Part shown: positions 33,384 through 42,522 of the stretch, piece by piece
Numbering within the stretch: position 1 is the first letter of the stretch
Layout of the letters: every line of letters starts with the position of its first letter
NCBI RefSeq assembly: GCF_002976435.1
Contig: NZ_PUGF01000031.1
Coordinates: 1 to 52,996 of the forward strand
DNA from: Solimicrobium silvestre
GTDB taxonomy: Bacteria > Pseudomonadota > Gammaproteobacteria > Burkholderiales > Burkholderiaceae_D
DNA length: 52,996 nucleotides
Direction: 5' to 3'
Program-made: the position numbers and the translations under genes
The notes under the pieces: model-generated
Seen by the model: the letters and a program-made list of their open reading frames with translations, nothing else
What the model was told of the DNA's origin: nothing
Database searches by the model: none

Positions 33384-33965
33384 ATGGAAAAAGGTCGCTT
33401 AGAAGCATTTAGTGATGGTGTTATCGCCGTTATCATCACCATCATGGTGCTGGAATTACATGTACCTCACGGCAATCAACTAGCCGACTTAGTGCCGCTA
33501 CTGCCCAAGTTTCTTTGCTATGTGCTGAGTTTTATCAATGTAGGACTGTACTGGAATAATCATCACCATTTGATGCAAGCCGCCAAACACGTCAATGGCC
33601 GGATACTCTGGGCTAATTTGCACGTGTTATTTTGGATGTCGCTGATTCCGGTGACCACCGATTGGATGGGTGAAAATCATTTTGCGCAAACGCCAGTGAT
33701 TTTATATGGCGTGGTGTTACTGATGTGCGGTGTTGCCTATTCTTTTTTGGTGAAGGCGCTAATTGCCAAACACGGCAAAGATTCAGTTTTAGCGCAAGCA
33801 ATTGGACGTGACAAAAAAGGAAATATATCCGTCCTGCTATATGCGTTGGCGATAGCGTTAGCCTTTATCAGCTCTTGGATTGCGATGGGACTTTACCTGA
33901 CTGTCGCGGCAATGTGGTTGATTCCCGATACCCGATTTGAAAAAATCATATATCAAAAAAAATAA
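33384..33965 (+). CDS. TMEM175-family potassium channel (DUF1211)
   Basis: 193 residues. RLEAFSDGVIAVIITIMVLE at residues 5-24 is the TMEM175 signature, with the FSD motif in the first helix that lines the pore and sets K+ preference. Six helices can be seen, with FINVGLYWNNHHHLMQAAKH between helices 2 and 3 and LFWMSLIPVTTDWMGE in helix 3-4. Bacterial members form tetramers with leak-type K+ channel activity. Single gene ending in a shared terminator with purM. Confidence 0.9.
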   Translation: MEKGRLEAFSDGVIAVIITIMVLELHVPHGNQLADLVPLLPKFLCYVLSFINVGLYWNNHHHLMQAAKHVNGRILWANLHVLFWMSLIPVTTDWMGENHFAQTPVILYGVVLLMCGVAYSFLVKALIAKHGKDSVLAQAIGRDKKGNISVLLYALAIALAFISSWIAMGLYLTVAAMWLIPDTRFEKIIYQKK

Positions 33966-33985
33966 GCCCCAGAACGGGGCTTATT
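33961..33985. terminator. bidirectional terminator
   Basis: AATAAGCCCC and GGGGCTTATT pair perfectly around a 5-base loop, between the convergent stops of the TMEM175 gene and purM. Confidence 0.88.
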
Positions 33986-34008
33986 TGAACTCATCAAACC
34001 TAGCAAAT

Positions 34009-35052
34009 TTAAATCACTTGCGTCTGCGCTTCATCACCAGCACGAGCGCGGATTTCACCGATTTGCCAAACTTGTTCGCCAGCAGCAGTTAATTGCGCTA
34101 AGGCAGCAGCAGCATTTTCTTTCGACACAATCACGACCATGCCGATACCGCAGTTAAATACGCGGTGCATTTCAGCATCAGCGACGTTACCGTGTTCTTG
34201 CAACCAAGTAAACAATGGCGGCATTACCCATTTTGAATGATCCAAAATCGCGGTTAAATGCTTGCCTAACACGCGCGGTACGTTTTCAACCAAACCACCA
34301 CCGGTAATGTGCGCCATGCCTTTAACTTCTAATGACTCGATCAACGCTAACAACGGTTTAACGTAAATACGGGTTGGTGCCATCAACACATCGGCTAATT
34401 TTTTACCGTGGAAATCGCCATCCAAATCAGGCTGCGCAACTTCAATGATTTTACGCACTAAAGAATAACCGTTGGAATGCGCGCCGGAAGAAGCTAAACC
34501 TAAGACGACATCGCTTGGCGTAATTTTTGAACCATCGATAATTTTTGATTTTTCAACCGCACCAACTGCGAAACCAGCCAGATCGTATTCGCCATCGGGA
34601 TACATTGACGGCATTTCTGCAGTTTCACCACCGATTAATGCGCAACCAGCTTGTTCGCAACCGAGCGCAACGCCTTTAATTACATCGGCAGCAGCAGCGA
34701 CATTCAATTTACCGCAAGCGAAATAATCAAGGAAAAACAACGGTTCTGCGCCTTGCACCAAAATATCATTGACGCTCATCGCGACTAAATCGATACCCAC
34801 GGTGTCGTGGCGATTTAAGTGAAAAGCCAGTTTTAATTTAGTACCGACACCATCGGTGCCAGCCACTAAAACCGGCTCTTTATATTTTTTACTGACTTCA
34901 AACAACGCACCAAAGCCGCCGATGCCGGCCAAAACGCCTTCACGCATCGTGCGTTTTGCATAGGGTTTAATAACGTCAATTAAGGCGTCGCCAGCGTCGA
35001 TGTCAACGCCTGCGTCGCGATAAGAAAGGGAAACTTTGGAGGATGATGTCAT
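34009..35052 (-). CDS. purM: phosphoribosylformylglycinamidine cyclo-ligase
   Basis: 347 residues, normal length. Makes 5-aminoimidazole ribonucleotide from FGAM with ATP in purine synthesis. Motifs: [20 protein letters not shown] at the N-terminus, [47 protein letters not shown], and GGETAEMP about residue 140. It is divergent from the perM operon, an arrangement usual in betaproteobacteria. An ATG with weak ribosome binding site upstream. Confidence 0.97.
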   Translation of the reverse strand: MTSSSKVSLSYRDAGVDIDAGDALIDVIKPYAKRTMREGVLAGIGGFGALFEVSKKYKEPVLVAGTDGVGTKLKLAFHLNRHDTVGIDLVAMSVNDILVQGAEPLFFLDYFACGKLNVAAAADVIKGVALGCEQAGCALIGGETAEMPSMYPDGEYDLAGFAVGAVEKSKIIDGSKITPSDVVLGLASSGAHSNGYSLVRKIIEVAQPDLDGDFHGKKLADVLMAPTRIYVKPLLALIESLEVKGMAHITGGGLVENVPRVLGKHLTAILDHSKWVMPPLFTWLQEHGNVADAEMHRVFNCGIGMVVIVSKENAAAALAQLTAAGEQVWQIGEIRARAGDEAQTQVI

Positions 35053-35287
35053 GATATCTGGCTAAGTATTTAGGGAGGAAGCAGTAAAAATAGCAGTAAA
35101 GGCGGCGCTATCGGGTAAAATTCGGTGTTTTGATTTGCAAGCAAGCTACTACTGCAAATACCACCAAGTGCCGACGAAACCGACATTTTAACAAATCGCA
35201 CCTGATTCACCTATTGATTCGCATATTTTTACCGGACATTAGTTAAAAAGAACCATAAAATTCTCAATAAACCGCTTGTGACCCCCT

Positions 35288-36367
35288 ATGACCATTACTA
35301 AAGAACAATTTCAAACTGCTATTTGGGTACTACTAGGTATCGCTTTAGTCCTGTTATTGTTCATGCTCGGCCCAGTACTAATGCCTTTTGTCACAGGTGC
35401 GATTTTGGCGTACATACTTAATCCGCTGGTGGATCGCTTGTGCCGTTGCACTATCGGCAAAAGATCCTTAGCGCGCTCAATGGCGGTATTAATTGCCATG
35501 GTTGCATTAATTGCCAGCATATTGGCACTGGCATTAATCGTGTTACCGGTAGTTCAAAACGAAATACCTTTACTCCAAGAACAAATTCCACGCTTTCTCG
35601 ATCAGATGGACGCCATGTTCGCCCCAAAATTGCTTGACTACGGCATACACGTCAAGTTAGACAGTGCGGGAATTAAACAAATGTTGTCAGAACAGTTGGC
35701 AGGCAGCGGACAAAAAGTCACTTCCGGCATTTTGGAGTCACTCAAAGTCGGCGGCACCGCCGTTATTGGCCTTGTTGCCAATGTGCTGCTAATTCCCATG
35801 GTTTTGTATTATTTGCTACTCGACTGGCACGCGATCCTAAACCGCATGCATCTGTTTATCCCGCGCCGCTGGGTCAATAAAACCACAGACTTAGTGCAAG
35901 AAACCGATGACTTATTAGCGCAATATCTGCGCGGCCAATTATTAGTGATGTTTATTCTGGCTGTATACTATTCCAGCGCATTGGCATTGGCCGGTTTTTC
36001 AGTCGCTTTGCCGGTCGGTATTTTGACTGGCTTGCTGGTCTTTATTCCCTACATCGGCTTTGGTTTTGGCTTGTGTTTAGCCTTGATAGGCGCAGTATTG
36101 CAGCTCGATCCGCTGCACGGCTTACTGATGGTGGCGATTATTTACGGCATTGGTCAAGTCGTGGAAGGCTTTTATTTAACGCCCCGCTTAGTCGGTGAAC
36201 GGATCGGCTTACCGCCTTTAGCAGTGATTTTTGCGTTACTCGCCTTTGGTCAGTTATTTGGCTTTATCGGCATCCTGCTAGCCTTACCTGCTTCAGCCAT
36301 TACCTCGGTGGCGCTCAAGCACTTACGCGCCCTTTATTATCGTAGTCGTTTTTATACCGCCTCATGA
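35288..36367 (+). CDS. perM: AI-2E family transporter (PerM type)
   Basis: 359 residues, eight predicted membrane helices: a pair at 12-45, one at about 65-90, then a soluble loop (residues 95-150), then a cluster from 150 to 345. The family hallmarks PMVLYYLLLDWHAILNRMHL, LLAQYLRGQLLVMFILAVYY, and YIGFGFGLCLALIGAVLQ are visible. Substrate is not known for this subfamily; permease activity for autoinducers or ions is known for relatives. First gene of a tightly packed operon; its stop overlaps the hda start. Confidence 0.93.
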   Translation: MTITKEQFQTAIWVLLGIALVLLLFMLGPVLMPFVTGAILAYILNPLVDRLCRCTIGKRSLARSMAVLIAMVALIASILALALIVLPVVQNEIPLLQEQIPRFLDQMDAMFAPKLLDYGIHVKLDSAGIKQMLSEQLAGSGQKVTSGILESLKVGGTAVIGLVANVLLIPMVLYYLLLDWHAILNRMHLFIPRRWVNKTTDLVQETDDLLAQYLRGQLLVMFILAVYYSSALALAGFSVALPVGILTGLLVFIPYIGFGFGLCLALIGAVLQLDPLHGLLMVAIIYGIGQVVEGFYLTPRLVGERIGLPPLAVIFALLAFGQLFGFIGILLALPASAITSVALKHLRALYYRSRFYTAS

Positions 36368-37047
36368 AGCAATTGCTGTTAGATTTAGCTGCGGAAAACC
36401 CGCACACCTTAGATACCTTCGTGGTTGGTCAAAATGCCGAAGCCGCGCATCTCTTGCGCCTGTTCGCGCAACGTACCCCCAGCACCTACGGTGAACGCGC
36501 TGTGTATTTATGGGGTGAAAACGGCGCCGGCAAATCACATTTATTACATGCATTAGCCAACACTCCAGCGGCACGTTACATCCAGGCTACCGCCGTTATT
36601 GCTGATTTTGAATACAGCCCCGCAGTTAGCCTGTATTTATTAGATGATTGTCAAAACATCGCCAGCACAAAACAAGTTGCGGCCTTTAATTTATTTAACC
36701 AGATCAAAGAACATAACGCGTTTTTTGTGGCCGCAGGATCCTTACCGCCCGCCATTTTAGGTGTGCGTGAAGACTTGCGTACCCGCTTGGGCTGGGGTTT
36801 AATTTATCAAATACACGGACTGACCGACGACGATAAAATGGCCGCCTTAGAGCGCGCTGCGAATGCGCGTGGTATTACCATTCCAAGTGGCGTGTTACTT
36901 TATTTGATTACCCACTATCGGCGCGACATGCCTTCGCTTTCCAAAATGTTAGATACCCTGATTAATTTTTCATTGGAAAGCAAACGCCCGATCACCTTGC
37001 CGATTTTGCGCGAAGTGATGCAGCAACAGGACGGCTATTCGCTATGA
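36364..37047 (+). CDS. hda: Hda-type DnaA regulatory inactivator
   Basis: 227 residues of the DnaA/Hda AAA+ family. The N-terminal MKQLLLDLAAE resembles the clamp-binding QL-x-LxL motif through which Hda meets DnaN. Walker A GENGAGKSH near residue 50; Walker B is YLLDDCQN; the sensor 2 arginine region lies near HYRRDMPSLSKMLDTL. It stimulates ATP hydrolysis by DnaA after initiation. It overlaps perM and the HAD gene by four bases each, an order standard in betaproteobacteria. Confidence 0.9.
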   Translation: MKQLLLDLAAENPHTLDTFVVGQNAEAAHLLRLFAQRTPSTYGERAVYLWGENGAGKSHLLHALANTPAARYIQATAVIADFEYSPAVSLYLLDDCQNIASTKQVAAFNLFNQIKEHNAFFVAAGSLPPAILGVREDLRTRLGWGLIYQIHGLTDDDKMAALERAANARGITIPSGVLLYLITHYRRDMPSLSKMLDTLINFSLESKRPITLPILREVMQQQDGYSL

Positions 37048-37718
37048 ACCCTGCCAACATCGCCATTTTTGATCTGGACCACACGCTGTTACCGATCGAT
37101 TCGGATTACGAGTGGGGCCGATTTTTATGCCGGATCGGCGCGGTCGACAAAACCTATTTTGAACAACGCAATCACGATTTTTTTGCCCAATACCAGGCCG
37201 GCTGTTTAGATGCCAGAGAGTATTTAGAATTTGCCTTGGGTACCTTGGCGCAATTTTCACAAAGCCAACTCACCACGCTACATCAGCAATTTATGACTGA
37301 AGTCATCAACCCGCTACTGTTGCCGGCAGCTTATGAATTGTTAGCGCGCCATAAAGATGATTTGATCATCATCATTACCGCGACCAACCGTTTTGTAACC
37401 GAACCGATCGCGCACGCGTTAGGCGTACAACATTTAATTGCCGCACAGCCAGAAATTTCCACGGATGGGCGTTTAACAGGTAAACTATGCGGCAATCCGA
37501 CTTCCGGCGAGGGTAAAGTAGAGCACCTTAACGCTTGGTTAGCCCAGCACAACACAACGTTAAATAGTTTCGAGCGCAGCTACTTTTATAGTGACTCGCA
37601 CAATGATCTGCCTTTACTTAAGCTTGTCAGTCATCCAGTTGCAACAAACCCAAATGCACAATTATCCGCACACGCACACATACACGGCTGGCCAATTTTG
37701 AAGATTTTCAATGATTAA
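37044..37718 (+). CDS. HAD-IB family phosphatase
   Basis: 224 residues. Haloacid-dehalogenase motifs: DLDHTLLP (motif I nucleophile Asp near residue 10), IIITATNRF (motif II), and the YFYSDSHNDLPLLKLV block (motif IV). SerB/CicA-like subfamily IB; substrate unknown. Between hda and pcnB with overlaps of four and eight bases, an order repeated in betaproteobacteria. Confidence 0.93.
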   Translation: MNPANIAIFDLDHTLLPIDSDYEWGRFLCRIGAVDKTYFEQRNHDFFAQYQAGCLDAREYLEFALGTLAQFSQSQLTTLHQQFMTEVINPLLLPAAYELLARHKDDLIIIITATNRFVTEPIAHALGVQHLIAAQPEISTDGRLTGKLCGNPTSGEGKVEHLNAWLAQHNTTLNSFERSYFYSDSHNDLPLLKLVSHPVATNPNAQLSAHAHIHGWPILKIFND

Positions 37719-39141
37719 GCAACTAATAAAAAAGATTTTTGGTAGCCCTGAACCAAAGCCAGTCAAACCGGCAGTGGCGAAGCTAAAAACGCTCACCGTG
37801 AAACAGCACGGCATTGATCCGGGTTTGGTATCAAGCAATGCAGTACGGGTAACGCACACCTTGCAACAAGCCGGATTTAAAGCCTTTATTGTAGGCGGTG
37901 CGGTACGTGATTTACTGTTAGGCGTTAAACCAAAAGATTTTGATATCGCCACCGACGCCACGCCAGAGCAAGTAAAGCGCTTATTCAGACGCGCCTTTAT
38001 CATCGGCAAACGTTTTCAGATTGTGCATGTGATGTTTGGCTCAGACTTATTAGAAGTCACCACCTTCCGCGGCGCAGCGACCGACGGCGCACCTAAAGAT
38101 GAATTTGGCCGCGTGTTACGCGACAACACCTTCGGCGAACAACCGGAAGACGCCACCCGCCGCGACTTCACCATCAACGCCATGTATTACGACCCAGCCA
38201 CCCAAACGGTGCTGGATTACCACGGCGGCATGGCCGATATCCGTAAAAAAACCTTGCGCATCATCGGCCAGCCGGAAGCGCGTTACCGTGAAGACCCAGT
38301 GCGGATGTTAAGGGTAGTCCGGTTTGCCGCAAAGCTGCAATTTGATATCGCCCCCACCACCCGCGCACCGATTCCCGTCATGGCGGCATTAATCGACAAC
38401 GTGCCAACCGCACGCGTGTTTGATGAAATGCTGAAATTACTCACGAGCGGGCACGCACTGGCCTGCTTGCAACAGTTACGCCAGGAAGGCCTGCATCACG
38501 GCTTGTTACCACTGCTCGATGTGGTGTTAGAACAGCCATTGGGCGCAAAATTTGTGACCCTGGCACTCAACAATACCGACGAACGGGTAAAACAAGGCAA
38601 AACCGTCTCACCGGGATTTTTATTCGCATCCCTGCTCTGGCATCAAGTACTGGCCAAATGGCAAGCTTACGAAGCGGCCGGTGAATTTCCGATTCCAGCC
38701 TTGCATTTAGCTGCCGATGATGTTTTGCAAACCCAAACCGATTCATTAGCCTTGCAACGCCGCATCGGCTCCGACATGCGTGATATTTGGGCAATGCAAC
38801 CGCGATTCGATCGTCGGGTAGGTAAAACACCGTATAAATTAATCGAACATCCGCGCTTTAGGGCTGGCTTGGACTTTTTAGTATTACGCGCAGCTTCCGG
38901 TGAAATTGATCAGGAAATAGCTACGTGGTGGACGGAATTTTTAGCTTCGGACAATGTGGGACGTGAAACCTTATTGGCGGCTAAACCACGTAGTACCAAA
39001 AAGCCTGCGACTAGCAAGGCGCAAGATAAAGTAGTGAATAAGGCTCCAGCGCCGTCAGATGCCGAGGAAGAAGCCGAAACTAAAGCTGCCGCCCCAAGAA
39101 AACGTCGTCGTCGCCCAAAAAAACCAGCGGCGATGGAATAA
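37711..39141 (+). CDS. pcnB: poly(A) polymerase I
   Basis: 476 residues. Adds A tails to 3' ends of RNA and marks them for decay. Class II nucleotidyltransferase motif FIVGGAVRDLLLGVKPKDFD at residues about 52-71 with catalytic DFDIATDATPEQVKRLF; RRDFTINAMYYDP and RYREDPVRMLRVVRFAAKLQ are typical of PcnB/Cca. PcnB is favoured over Cca because of the DNA position and the C-terminal basic tail (PRKRRRRPKKP) that binds RNA. An internal TIS-like start is not needed; ATG 37711 overlaps the previous stop. Confidence 0.95.
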   Translation: MIKQLIKKIFGSPEPKPVKPAVAKLKTLTVKQHGIDPGLVSSNAVRVTHTLQQAGFKAFIVGGAVRDLLLGVKPKDFDIATDATPEQVKRLFRRAFIIGKRFQIVHVMFGSDLLEVTTFRGAATDGAPKDEFGRVLRDNTFGEQPEDATRRDFTINAMYYDPATQTVLDYHGGMADIRKKTLRIIGQPEARYREDPVRMLRVVRFAAKLQFDIAPTTRAPIPVMAALIDNVPTARVFDEMLKLLTSGHALACLQQLRQEGLHHGLLPLLDVVLEQPLGAKFVTLALNNTDERVKQGKTVSPGFLFASLLWHQVLAKWQAYEAAGEFPIPALHLAADDVLQTQTDSLALQRRIGSDMRDIWAMQPRFDRRVGKTPYKLIEHPRFRAGLDFLVLRAASGEIDQEIATWWTEFLASDNVGRETLLAAKPRSTKKPATSKAQDKVVNKAPAPSDAEEEAETKAAAPRKRRRRPKKPAAME

Positions 39142-39148
39142 GTACGTC

Positions 39149-39637
39149 ATGAAACAAGCAGAAGGTATCGCCTATATTGGACTCGGTGCTAATTTAGGCG
39201 ACCCGCAAGATTCCATTAACGCAGCAATTGTGGCACTCGGCGCACTACCATCGACTCGGCTCACGCAGGCGTCCAGCCTATATACCTCCGCGCCGATGGA
39301 TGCCGATGGTGATGATTATGTTAACGCCGTAGTTGAGCTACACACGCAACTCAGCCCAACCGAGTTACTTTCCGAGTTACAAAACTTAGAACAGCAATTT
39401 GGCCGTATTCGCTCCTATCAAAATGCACCACGTACGCTTGATTTAGATTTACTGCTGTATGAACAGCTCACTATCAACACTGCTACCCTGCAAGTCCCTC
39501 ATCCCCGCATGACGCAACGCGCCTTCGTAATGGTGCCGTTGCTAGAAATCTCGCCTGAGATCAACATTCCTGACTTCGGTTCGGCACACACTCTATTACC
39601 GGCATTGTGCGATCAAGTTATTCAAAAAATTGCTTAA
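39149..39637 (+). CDS. folK: HPPK, folate synthesis
   Basis: 162 residues. 2-amino-4-hydroxy-6-hydroxymethyldihydropteridine pyrophosphokinase, which transfers pyrophosphate from ATP in the folate pathway. AYIGLGANLGDPQDSINAAI at the N-terminus, RTLDLDLLLYEQ with the two metal-binding aspartates near residue 95-105, and PHPRMTQRAFVMVPLLEI. ATG 39149 is eight bases after the pcnB stop; the frame is open further upstream but that part overlaps pcnB in another frame. Confidence 0.95.
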   Translation: MKQAEGIAYIGLGANLGDPQDSINAAIVALGALPSTRLTQASSLYTSAPMDADGDDYVNAVVELHTQLSPTELLSELQNLEQQFGRIRSYQNAPRTLDLDLLLYEQLTINTATLQVPHPRMTQRAFVMVPLLEISPEINIPDFGSAHTLLPALCDQVIQKIA

Positions 39638-39659
39638 ACATTAAAAACAAAACCCTTAA

Positions 39660-39695
39660 AGCTGAAATTACCAAGACAAGCGGCTAATTTCAGCT
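39660..39695. terminator. 11-bp inverted repeat downstream of folK
   Basis: AGCTGAAATTA and TAATTTCAGCT pair perfectly with a 14-base loop. It follows the folK stop by 22 bases and may terminate the operon; no strong T-run follows. An ATCAAT-GTAT-ATTGAT palindrome (39723-39738) lies between it and fimT and is a possible operator. Confidence 0.45.
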
Positions 39696-39802
39696 GACCA
39701 ACGGGATATTATGTTTCCTTAGATCAATGTATATTGATGTTAAACGGTAAGTAGAATTACTTATCACCATAACGCATCACATAGACACATCGGGAAACCA
39801 AC

Positions 39803-40480
39803 ATGTTTTTAATTCAATATCGATCATTTAAGCATTGGTCGTTCACCAAACTTCTCAGACCGGCAAGCCGAGCCGGTGGATTCACTTTGGTCGAATTATT
39901 GATCACGATGACGATCGCGGCAATTTTACTGGCAGTTGCTGTTCCCCAATTCAAATCAGCTTTTCAGTCCCAACAAGCATCAACAGAAATAACCAATTTA
40001 TTAAATGATATGGCATACGCCCGTTCTGAAGCGATTAGAGAGGGCCAATACGTGACTATATGTGCCTTACCAGCTCCCCCCCTCACAACAGGAGTCTCTT
40101 GTGGCACTTCTAATAATTGGCAAAATGGGTGGATAATTTATTCAGATTCAGGTACTAGTAGCACAACTACAAATAGTGCCACGCAAACATATGCGGCAAG
40201 CACATCTACCCTGCTACGTGTACAAAATGCGTTTACCTCCACTGATACCTTAACAAATTCAACCGGCAGTGCAAACTCATCTGTGCACACAGTTAGTTTT
40301 AACCGCGATGGTTTTGTTCCAGGCCTTACGGCAGGTGCCGGGCTATTATTTACGCTAGACAACTCCCCAGTTAATAACAGCGCAACCCGGTGTTTATGGC
40401 TAGATGTATCGGGTCGTCAATATATTCAAATCCATAATCAAACAGCCGCCACTGGACAAGGTACTAACACATGTTCATAA
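39803..40480 (+). CDS. fimT: FimT/GspH-type minor pseudopilin
   Basis: 225 residues. Prepilin cleavage site after a leader of about 26 residues: AGGFTLVELLITMTIAAILL, with Glu5 present. The GspH-type core follows (NLLNDMAYARSEAIREGQYV, TICALP) and ends with GTNTCS. First gene of the minor-pilin operon; FimT binds DNA in some species and primes pilus assembly with PilV, PilW, PilX. Overlaps pilV by ten bases. Confidence 0.92.
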   Translation: MFLIQYRSFKHWSFTKLLRPASRAGGFTLVELLITMTIAAILLAVAVPQFKSAFQSQQASTEITNLLNDMAYARSEAIREGQYVTICALPAPPLTTGVSCGTSNNWQNGWIIYSDSGTSSTTTNSATQTYAASTSTLLRVQNAFTSTDTLTNSTGSANSSVHTVSFNRDGFVPGLTAGAGLLFTLDNSPVNNSATRCLWLDVSGRQYIQIHNQTAATGQGTNTCS

Positions 40481-41055
40481 AATTACGCTCAACAAAACAC
40501 CAGCAAGGCTTTAGCCTGCTGGAGGTATTGATTTCAATTCTCATTATTGCCATCGGGCTGCTCGGCCTATCGAAGATGCAAGCCTTATCCATTGCAAACG
40601 CCCAAGTATCTGGTGCGCGCGGGTTGGTTGCACTTCAAAGCCTTAGCTTAGCAGCAATAATGCATGGTGACAAAACTTACTGGCAGACAGGCGCAACCGC
40701 AACCGCGGCCGCAACCACACCTCCCTGCAATTCAGCATGTTCATTGAGCGGTACGACACTCCCAAGTTCATTTGGCACTGTAGCTTCCAGTGGATGTTCA
40801 TCAACCACAACAGCTTGCACTCCAATACAAATTGCTGCGTACGATATTACTACCTGGATGGCCCAAATGAACCCACAAGTTCCCGCTTATAAAACCACCA
40901 TCACCTGTGCTAATACCAATTCCGCCACTGGTACTTTTCCCACCACCTGCATAATTGAAACTACTTGGACAGAAAGACAGTTGGGAATGAATAACAATGC
41001 AGTAAATGATAGTTCGAGCACGACACAATCTTATTACTTATACGTACAGCCATGA
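40471..41055 (+). CDS. pilV: minor pilin PilV
   Basis: 194 residues. QQGFSLLEVLISILIIAIGL is the PilV pattern, with the typical LLGLSKMQALSIANAQVSGA after it. Four or more Cys pairs are present in the globular part (PPCNSACSLS, SGCSSTTTACTP, TTCIIETTW). It sits in the pilus priming complex with PilW, PilX, PilY1. Overlaps fimT by ten and pilW by four bases. Confidence 0.93.
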   Translation: MFIKLRSTKHQQGFSLLEVLISILIIAIGLLGLSKMQALSIANAQVSGARGLVALQSLSLAAIMHGDKTYWQTGATATAAATTPPCNSACSLSGTTLPSSFGTVASSGCSSTTTACTPIQIAAYDITTWMAQMNPQVPAYKTTITCANTNSATGTFPTTCIIETTWTERQLGMNNNAVNDSSSTTQSYYLYVQP

Positions 41056-41849
41056 CTAATTTAACCTTTTCGCCACATGCTTCCATGGCACCCGGCTTGC
41101 GGAAAAATGGATTTAGCCTGATTGAATTAATGGTGGCAGTGACCATTGGTTTATTCATTACCTTAGGTCTAAGCCAGGTTTTTTTAAGCATGTACAGTAC
41201 GTCAAAATCACAAAACAGTTTGGCGCAATTTCAAGATAACGAGCGGTTGGCTCTAGTGATGTTAACCAACACGGTGGAATTGGCTGGTTATTTTGCAAGC
41301 CCTCTTACTACAACCCTCGCAAGCCTCCAAGCCACTGCATATACCAATACAGATGGTTCCGTATTTTCTAACGGCATAGGTGTTGTCGGCAAGAATACTT
41401 ATCCGACCACAGGTACTAGTGATTCACTCAATGTGTACTACCAATCCTCTGGAAATGACGGCGTTATTAACTGCCAAGGTCAACCTGCTACCACAGGCAC
41501 TTCCACTGTCTTTATCAACAGTTTCACAATAAATAGTAAGAATGAATTAGTGTGCGCCGTTACTCCGATTATTAGCGGTACCACTGGTAGCACTACTAGT
41601 GCGCTCGTACTTGCCAGCAACGTAGCAAGTATGACCATACTATATGGGGTTGACGTGTTAGGCACGGGAACCACAAGCTCATATTTAACTGCCACAGCTT
41701 TAAATAATAGTTCCCCGTCACTTTGGCCCAATGTACGCACCGTACAAATCACCCTTAACTTTTATGTCGCTAATGTATTCAACTTAGCAACCGCGCCCAC
41801 CACGACGACTGCCTGGGTTCAGACAATTAATATAATGCGTGCATCATGA
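41052..41849 (+). CDS. pilW: minor pilin PilW
   Basis: 265 residues. KNGFSLIELMVAVTIGLFIT as the type III signal and helix, then LGLSQVFLSMYSTSKSQNSL and DNERLALVMLTNTVELAGYF, standard PilW landmarks. The rest is Ser/Thr-rich beta structure. ATGA overlaps on both sides couple it to pilV and pilX. Confidence 0.93.
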   Translation: MTNLTFSPHASMAPGLRKNGFSLIELMVAVTIGLFITLGLSQVFLSMYSTSKSQNSLAQFQDNERLALVMLTNTVELAGYFASPLTTTLASLQATAYTNTDGSVFSNGIGVVGKNTYPTTGTSDSLNVYYQSSGNDGVINCQGQPATTGTSTVFINSFTINSKNELVCAVTPIISGTTGSTTSALVLASNVASMTILYGVDVLGTGTTSSYLTATALNNSSPSLWPNVRTVQITLNFYVANVFNLATAPTTTTAWVQTINIMRAS

Positions 41850-42469
41850 TGAATATCCCACACCACCCTACCCAACAAAATCAACGCGGCGTAGCCTTAA
41901 TCGCCAGCCTGATTATTATGTTGCTGATGACGATAGTGGCTTTAAGCATATTTCGCGGCAATAATTTGTTTGAAAAAATTGCAGGGAACACGCGTGAAAA
42001 ACAACGTGCCTTCCAAAGCGCGCAAGACGCCTTGTCCTACGCTGAATGGTGGATAAACTCGACAACAACTCCACCACCTGTCGTTTCTAGCGGCTGCCCA
42101 ACTAGCGCGCCTTCGGCTATTACAGTTTGTGGCGGCAACACAAGCTACGACCCCGGCACCTCAGCAAGCACCATTTTAGGTCTACCGCTGTATACAGGCT
42201 ATACGCCATCTTCCATGACGATCAAAAGCGGAGGGGGAGCACAAACTGGCGGCGATGTAAATTATTCGAAGGCTCCTGGCATTTATATTTATAAAGAACC
42301 AAACCCCAGTTCTAACGGCTCGACGGTTTATGAAGTAACAGCAGTGGGCTATGGCGGGGCAAACAGCACAGTGGCCATAGTACAAAGTTATTTTGCTTTT
42401 GGAAGCGCGGCAACTTCTGGCGGTACTCCCTCCACTACGCCTACTGCGACTTCATTAAGTGGGCCCTAA
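41846..42469 (+). CDS. pilX: minor pilin PilX
   Basis: 207 residues. QRGVALIASLIIMLLMTIVA with RGNNLFEKIAGNTREKQRAF and QDALSYAEWWIN is the classic PilX pattern. The Glu5 of other pilins is absent, as is normal for PilX (GVALI). The C-terminal 40 residues are Gly/Ser/Thr-rich (SAATSGGTPSTTPTATSLSG). Followed after 53 bases by pilY1, which has its own strong AAGGAG site. Confidence 0.92.
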   Translation: MMNIPHHPTQQNQRGVALIASLIIMLLMTIVALSIFRGNNLFEKIAGNTREKQRAFQSAQDALSYAEWWINSTTTPPPVVSSGCPTSAPSAITVCGGNTSYDPGTSASTILGLPLYTGYTPSSMTIKSGGGAQTGGDVNYSKAPGIYIYKEPNPSSNGSTVYEVTAVGYGGANSTVAIVQSYFAFGSAATSGGTPSTTPTATSLSGP

Positions 42470-42522
42470 TTAAGTTGAATCATATTTAGCTGGATCATTA
42501 AAATATCAAGGAGTAAAGCAAC